A stretch of DNA of 64,000 bases, from NCBI RefSeq assembly GCF_002257705.1, contig NZ_LSLK01000137.1:13425-77424 (forward strand). Reading direction: 5' to 3'. Source of the DNA: Sporomusa silvacetica DSM 10669 (GTDB taxonomy: Bacteria > Bacillota > Negativicutes > Sporomusales > Sporomusaceae). The notes under the pieces were generated by a model. It saw only the letters and a list, made by a program, of their open reading frames with translations, ran no database searches and had not been told where the DNA came from. This document shows positions 61,190 to 64,000 of this stretch, piece after piece. A program made the position numbers and the translations under genes. The stretch's first letter is position 1. Each line of letters starts with the position of its first letter.

Positions 61190-61822
61190 CTACAACTCCT
61201 CTCTTTTGAATCGGCTTAATAAATCAGACCACGATTTTAATTTAACTTTTTGTGTTTCTGTTAGTAAACGGTATAATTTATCAATTGCATTTACTTGTTT
61301 TATTTTCTTTCTTCTTGCTTCCCAGGAAAGTTTTTCATCTGAAATAATAGACCAAACCTGTTTTTGAGATTCTATTAACGAATAAAGTACCACTGGTTGT
61401 TGTTCTTCTGTAAGATCTAAACTCAATAGATACATTGTAATTAGATCCTTAGATTCCTCTTGCTTTCTTAATTGACTATCAAATATGCTTTGCTGTTCTA
61501 CTGTTAAAAGCTGTGAAATTTTTTCATTTGCGTTTATTCGTCTATCATTTACGAGACTCTCATGTTTCAACATGTCAAGCATATTAATATTCGTATTTTT
61601 TATTTTTTCGTGATTTTTAAGCACACTTATAGCTGCCGTTTTAATTATTGCGTCGATTTGTTTTCTCTGTTCTGTAGTAACATCTAATTCTATCCACAGT
61701 TCTTCCGGATATAGTCTATATGTATTTTCATTTGCTAAACAAACTGCAGAATCTATACCCAATAAACCGCTTGAAAGAATCATACAAATCATACAAATCA
61801 TTATCCTCGCCTTAGTTGACAT
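61190..61822 (-). CDS. Spy/CpxP-like periplasmic LTxxQ protein
   Basis: 210 aa from ATG 61822 (AAAAGGGGATGG upstream). Signal peptide (MICMICMILSSGLLGIDSAVCLA). Mature part is all-helical and charged with LTxxQ-type motifs: VTTEQRKQID, LLTVEQQSIF, DLTEEQQPVV and LLTETQKVKL. Spy and CpxP share this motif and act as envelope-stress chaperones/inhibitors. Four repeats are more than the usual two. First gene of the envelope cluster. Confidence 0.65.
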   Translation of the reverse strand: MSTKARIMICMICMILSSGLLGIDSAVCLANENTYRLYPEELWIELDVTTEQRKQIDAIIKTAAISVLKNHEKIKNTNINMLDMLKHESLVNDRRINANEKISQLLTVEQQSIFDSQLRKQEESKDLITMYLLSLDLTEEQQPVVLYSLIESQKQVWSIISDEKLSWEARRKKIKQVNAIDKLYRLLTETQKVKLKSWSDLLSRFKREEL

Positions 61823-62076
61823 GAAGATGCCATCCCCTTTTTCAGCAAAATATTCCAAAAAAATCTTTTATTGGAATATCTTCCAATAACTTTCGACATA
61901 ATAAATAATAATATATCATTATTTATTGTATCTTAAAAAATTAAGTTAATTTAATTAATGTGTACTGAATGAATCGCCAAGCCTTGCTAATACTGAGTTA
62001 GCAAGTAAAATGCAGTATAATAAGTGCAAGGAAATAGATAAAAAAGGCTTGAAAACCTTGTCTAATGGTGATGAAT

Positions 62077-62573
62077 ATGTACAAATTTACATCAAAACAA
62101 ATGATTCCTTGGGACGAATTGGAAAAAGAATATGCGACTCTTTTTACCGGCAAAAATGGTCAAGTTGCCAAACCGTTACGACTGGCATTAGGAGCCATGT
62201 TGATACAAATTGAATATGGCTACTCTGATGAAGAAACAGTACTGCAAATACAAGGAAACCCCTATTTGCAATTTTTCTGCGGCTTATCGGGCCCGGCACT
62301 CGGAAGGCCGAAGAAAGATGCGGTTATTGATAAAAACAAGAATATCAGGATATTTGTGAAAGAGTAGAAGTAGAGAGAGCCTTTAGCCTGACAAAACGAA
62401 AATTTGGGATGGGGTTGATTCGTACCTATTTGGAAGAAACATCAAAAACAGTGATCGGACGGTGCGGAAAATTTTGTGTAAATAGTATGGAATTCCTAAA
62501 TGGAAAGAATAAGAATAAAACTATTCAAGTCAGAAAGGAAGATTTTTTATGTCAGCGATTCCAAAGGAAGTAA
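62077..62573 (+). pseudogene. IS5/IS1182-like transposase, internally deleted
   Basis: N-terminal DUF772-type part (MYKFTSKQMIPWDELEKEYA, RLALGAMLIQIEYGYSDEET) is joined to a C-terminal part (ALGRPKKDAVIDK, then in another frame QEYQDICERVEVERAFSLTK, GLIRTYLEETSKTVIG). The catalytic middle is missing and a frameshift lies near 62335. A hairpin CTTGCTAA/TTAGCAAG at 61983-62005 may be near its left end. Confidence 0.75.
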
Positions 62574-62674
62574 TTAAAGAGCTAATTGGGGAGCAAAAGT
62601 TTAGCAATACTACCGAAGTCATGAATGCCATAAAAGAGATGTTTAGGGATGTACGGTGTATTGCGGCTCCTTAG
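62549..62674 (+). pseudogene. IS256-family transposase N-terminal fragment
   Basis: ATG 62549 with AAGGAAG upstream starts MSAIPKEVIKELIGEQKF, then NTTEVMNAIKEMFRDV, the typical start of IS256-family transposases. It is cut after about 35 codons where the sequence enters an IS21-type remnant. Confidence 0.65.
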
Positions 62675-63307
62675 AACCAACTTTACGAGGATTCGAGTGA
62701 CTCCACCGAAGAAAGCGAAGGCGTTACCGTGTGCTGCGATCCAGCTTTTCCTGATTTTGCGAGAGGAAGCCCTCGACATAAGCGTACTGACTACTGGATA
62801 AGGCTGCGACACGGATACAGGCAGCAGTTCCCCCGTGTCTCAGTCCACAATAGCTGCTGTCTGACCTGCCCAGTCTACCTCTAGCTGTTCACCAGACTTT
62901 CGATTAATGTGCATGGTCGCCTTCGTTGTCGCTGCGAATTTACGGTAGTAATTGCAATATTGCGTATACTTTAGAGGGATCTCATTACTCAGGCGACAGA
63001 CTTCACAGTATTCACTCCATAGCAGACTGAGAGTAACGCCGCTTTTTGCCAACTCTCGATGAATATGTTCACAGTCTGGAATCCTGCGTGGTGATGTCTG
63101 AAGCCTTTCCGGGAATAACATAAGCTGCAGGTCTGGATCGCCAACATCGTCTGGAAGCGGCCATGCTAGGCCCTTATGCTCAGCACGACTTAACACATCG
63201 GCAACGGGCGGGAGCACTGGCAACTTGATGCGATGCTCCTCTGGCTTAAGCCCATGCTTCTTAGCCTTAGGATGTCTCGATACTTTGTCATTCTGGGTCC
63301 TCCCCAT
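62675..63307 (-). pseudogene. IS21-family transposase IstA, truncated and frameshifted
   Basis: From 63307: VADVLSRAEHKGLAWPLPDD, HRELAKSGVTLSLLWSEYC, and SGEQLEVDWAGQTAAIVD belong to IstA. Near 62800 and 62740 the frame shifts (SSSQYAYVEGFLSQNQ in one frame, SWIAAHGNAFAFFGGVTRIL in the next). The helix-turn-helix start and the C-terminal half are missing, and no IstB follows. Confidence 0.75.
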
Positions 63308-63365
63308 GTTTATTTGTGCTCTGCTTTTTCAGATGCACATATCTCTATTTTACTGGAGATAAACA

Positions 63366-63440
63366 TGGGTGGCTCTCAGATTAACATAGTGGCTCTATTT
63401 CTGTAACAGGGTAGCTCTCAAACATTAACTCAGTGGCTCA
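63366..63440. repeat. IS21-type end repeats
   Basis: GTGGCTCT, AGTGGCTCT, GTAGCTCT and AGTGGCTCAGT recur within 75 bases, separated by ATTAAC-containing segments. Multiple short repeats of this type mark the ends of IS21 elements. This is the left end of the adjacent istA remnant. Confidence 0.6.
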
Positions 63441-63515
63441 GTAGACATTAATTATTCATGAAAATTGAAAACGAAAAGCTTTCTTATAACTTCACTAACC
63501 AACTTAACCTACATG

Positions 63516-63556
63516 GGGCTGTCGCATTAGTGATATAAATTTATCGCTGGCGACAG
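63516..63556. repeat. IS terminal inverted repeat/hairpin
   Basis: GGGGCTGTCGC at 63516-63526 pairs with GCGACAGC at 63549-63556. The GGGCTGTCGC sequence is typical of the ends of IS1182-like elements, and the transposase remnant lies just to the right in the matching orientation. Confidence 0.5.
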
Positions 63557-63614
63557 CTCTTTTCTTACTCTTATAATTTTTCAAATTACATACAATGTAA
63601 TTTGAAGCAAAAAA

Positions 63615-63659
63615 GGCACACGAAAACAGAGAAACAATTTCCTCAAGTTTTTGTGTGCC
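63615..63659 (-). terminator. Terminator of the IS1182-like remnant
   Basis: Stem GGCACACGAAAAC/GTTTTTGTGTGCC (one mismatch), followed on the minus strand by TTTTTTGC. Confidence 0.65.
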
Positions 63660-63671
63660 CTTATACAGTTT

Positions 63672-63872
63672 TTATGCTACTTTCAACGGATGCAAATAGC
63701 CCCTGCATCTGCCAGCTTGTATTTTATTATGCAGTTTATTCACATTATGCGCGAGTCCTAGTAAGACACAACGGTTCATATAAGCATAAAGAAGGATCTT
63801 GATCATCTGTTTTGGAGTTGCTTGATTATTCCTGAAACGGGAATAGGACTGGTAAATTTCTGTTAAATCCAT
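63672..63872 (-). pseudogene. IS1182-like transposase, N- and C-terminal ends fused
   Basis: From ATG 63872: MDLTEIYQSYSRFRNNQATP and KQMIKILLYAYMNR are the transposase N-terminus; directly after it LAHNVNKLHNKIQAGRCRGY and LHPLKVA are the C-terminus. About 400 residues of the catalytic core are gone but the frame is kept, giving a 66-residue remnant. Confidence 0.7.
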
Positions 63873-63892
63873 CTGTGAATGATATTCTAGAA

Positions 63893-63938
63893 GTGAGCCA
63901 AAGTGGCTCAAAATGACAATGTCAAAATGAGCCACCCC
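63893..63938. repeat. IS21-type end-like repeats
   Basis: GTGAGCC, GTGGCTC and GAGCCACC in alternating orientation around ATGACAATGTCAAAAT, itself near-palindromic. Resembles the second end of an IS21-type element. Only about 60 bases to the window edge, so the element cannot be traced. Confidence 0.4.
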
Positions 63939-64000
63939 GACCATATTAAAATCCTGTATGCTAGAGTTGCTGAGACAAAAGCGACAGGAGGTTTTAGAGG

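Noticed and set aside
62582..62812. Continuous 76-codon minus-strand frame as a gene of its own
   Set aside because: It is a stretch of the frameshifted IS21 istA remnant running on into the IS256 fragment, not a separate protein.

Overview
The window looks like a chromosomal segment from a diderm, acetogen-like Firmicute of the class Negativicutes (Sporomusa/Pelosinus type). This is an inference from gene content. The evidence is a methanol:corrinoid methyltransferase operon and a CodY repressor (Firmicute traits) alongside small outer-membrane beta-barrels, an LpxA-type acyltransferase and an LTxxQ (Spy/CpxP-like) periplasmic protein (outer-membrane traits). No rRNA, tRNA or CRISPR array was recognised.

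Layout. 0-3.9 kb: an iron-sulfur CCG-domain protein, then a scar of a mobile element made of a truncated ECF sigma factor, a truncated gene of opposite strand, a Cys-rich small protein and a serine recombinase lacking its catalytic domain whose 3' end reads through a tmRNA-3'-end-like sequence; then a secreted protein. 3.9-13.4 kb, all minus strand: a corrinoid one-carbon operon (DUF1638 protein, RACE ferredoxin reactivator, PocR/AraC regulator, two corrinoid proteins, MtaB, a methyl-H4folate methyltransferase, a CobW-type GTPase, an unknown protein and an XRE regulator). 13.7-19 kb: codY, small membrane and hypothetical genes, a MATE relic, and a papain-like peptidase/patatin pair.

19-33 kb, minus strand: amino acid and peptide acquisition. 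It holds a branched-chain amino acid ABC transporter overlapping an M20 peptidase, a complete Opp/Dpp-type ABC transporter with an M29-like peptidase, and an AEC carrier. 33-40.5 kb: a small outer-membrane protein, a chemoreceptor, and a UroD-type methyltransferase plus OFA-type MFS carrier. The carrier has a clear sigma-54 promoter and duplicated upstream sites next to a divergent sigma-54 activator. 40.6-54.8 kb, minus strand: two-component kinase and regulator, then urtABCDE and ureABCEFGD, giving urea uptake followed by hydrolysis to ammonia.

55-61.8 kb: further signalling genes and an AT-rich envelope cluster (OmpR-type regulator without kinase, small barrels, secreted proteins, LpxA homologue, LTxxQ protein), including a 183-codon secreted-protein gene whose start is out of frame by one base in a run of nine A. 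62-64 kb: remnants of four insertion-sequence families.

Recurring themes are intrinsic-terminator hairpins between a promoter and the first gene of several uptake or sensing units (dpp, liv, urt, kinase), candidate CodY sites near codY and mtaC, and a dispersed multi-hairpin repeat found in inverted copies around the urea cluster. All functions are read from sequence motifs by eye; no database search was run.
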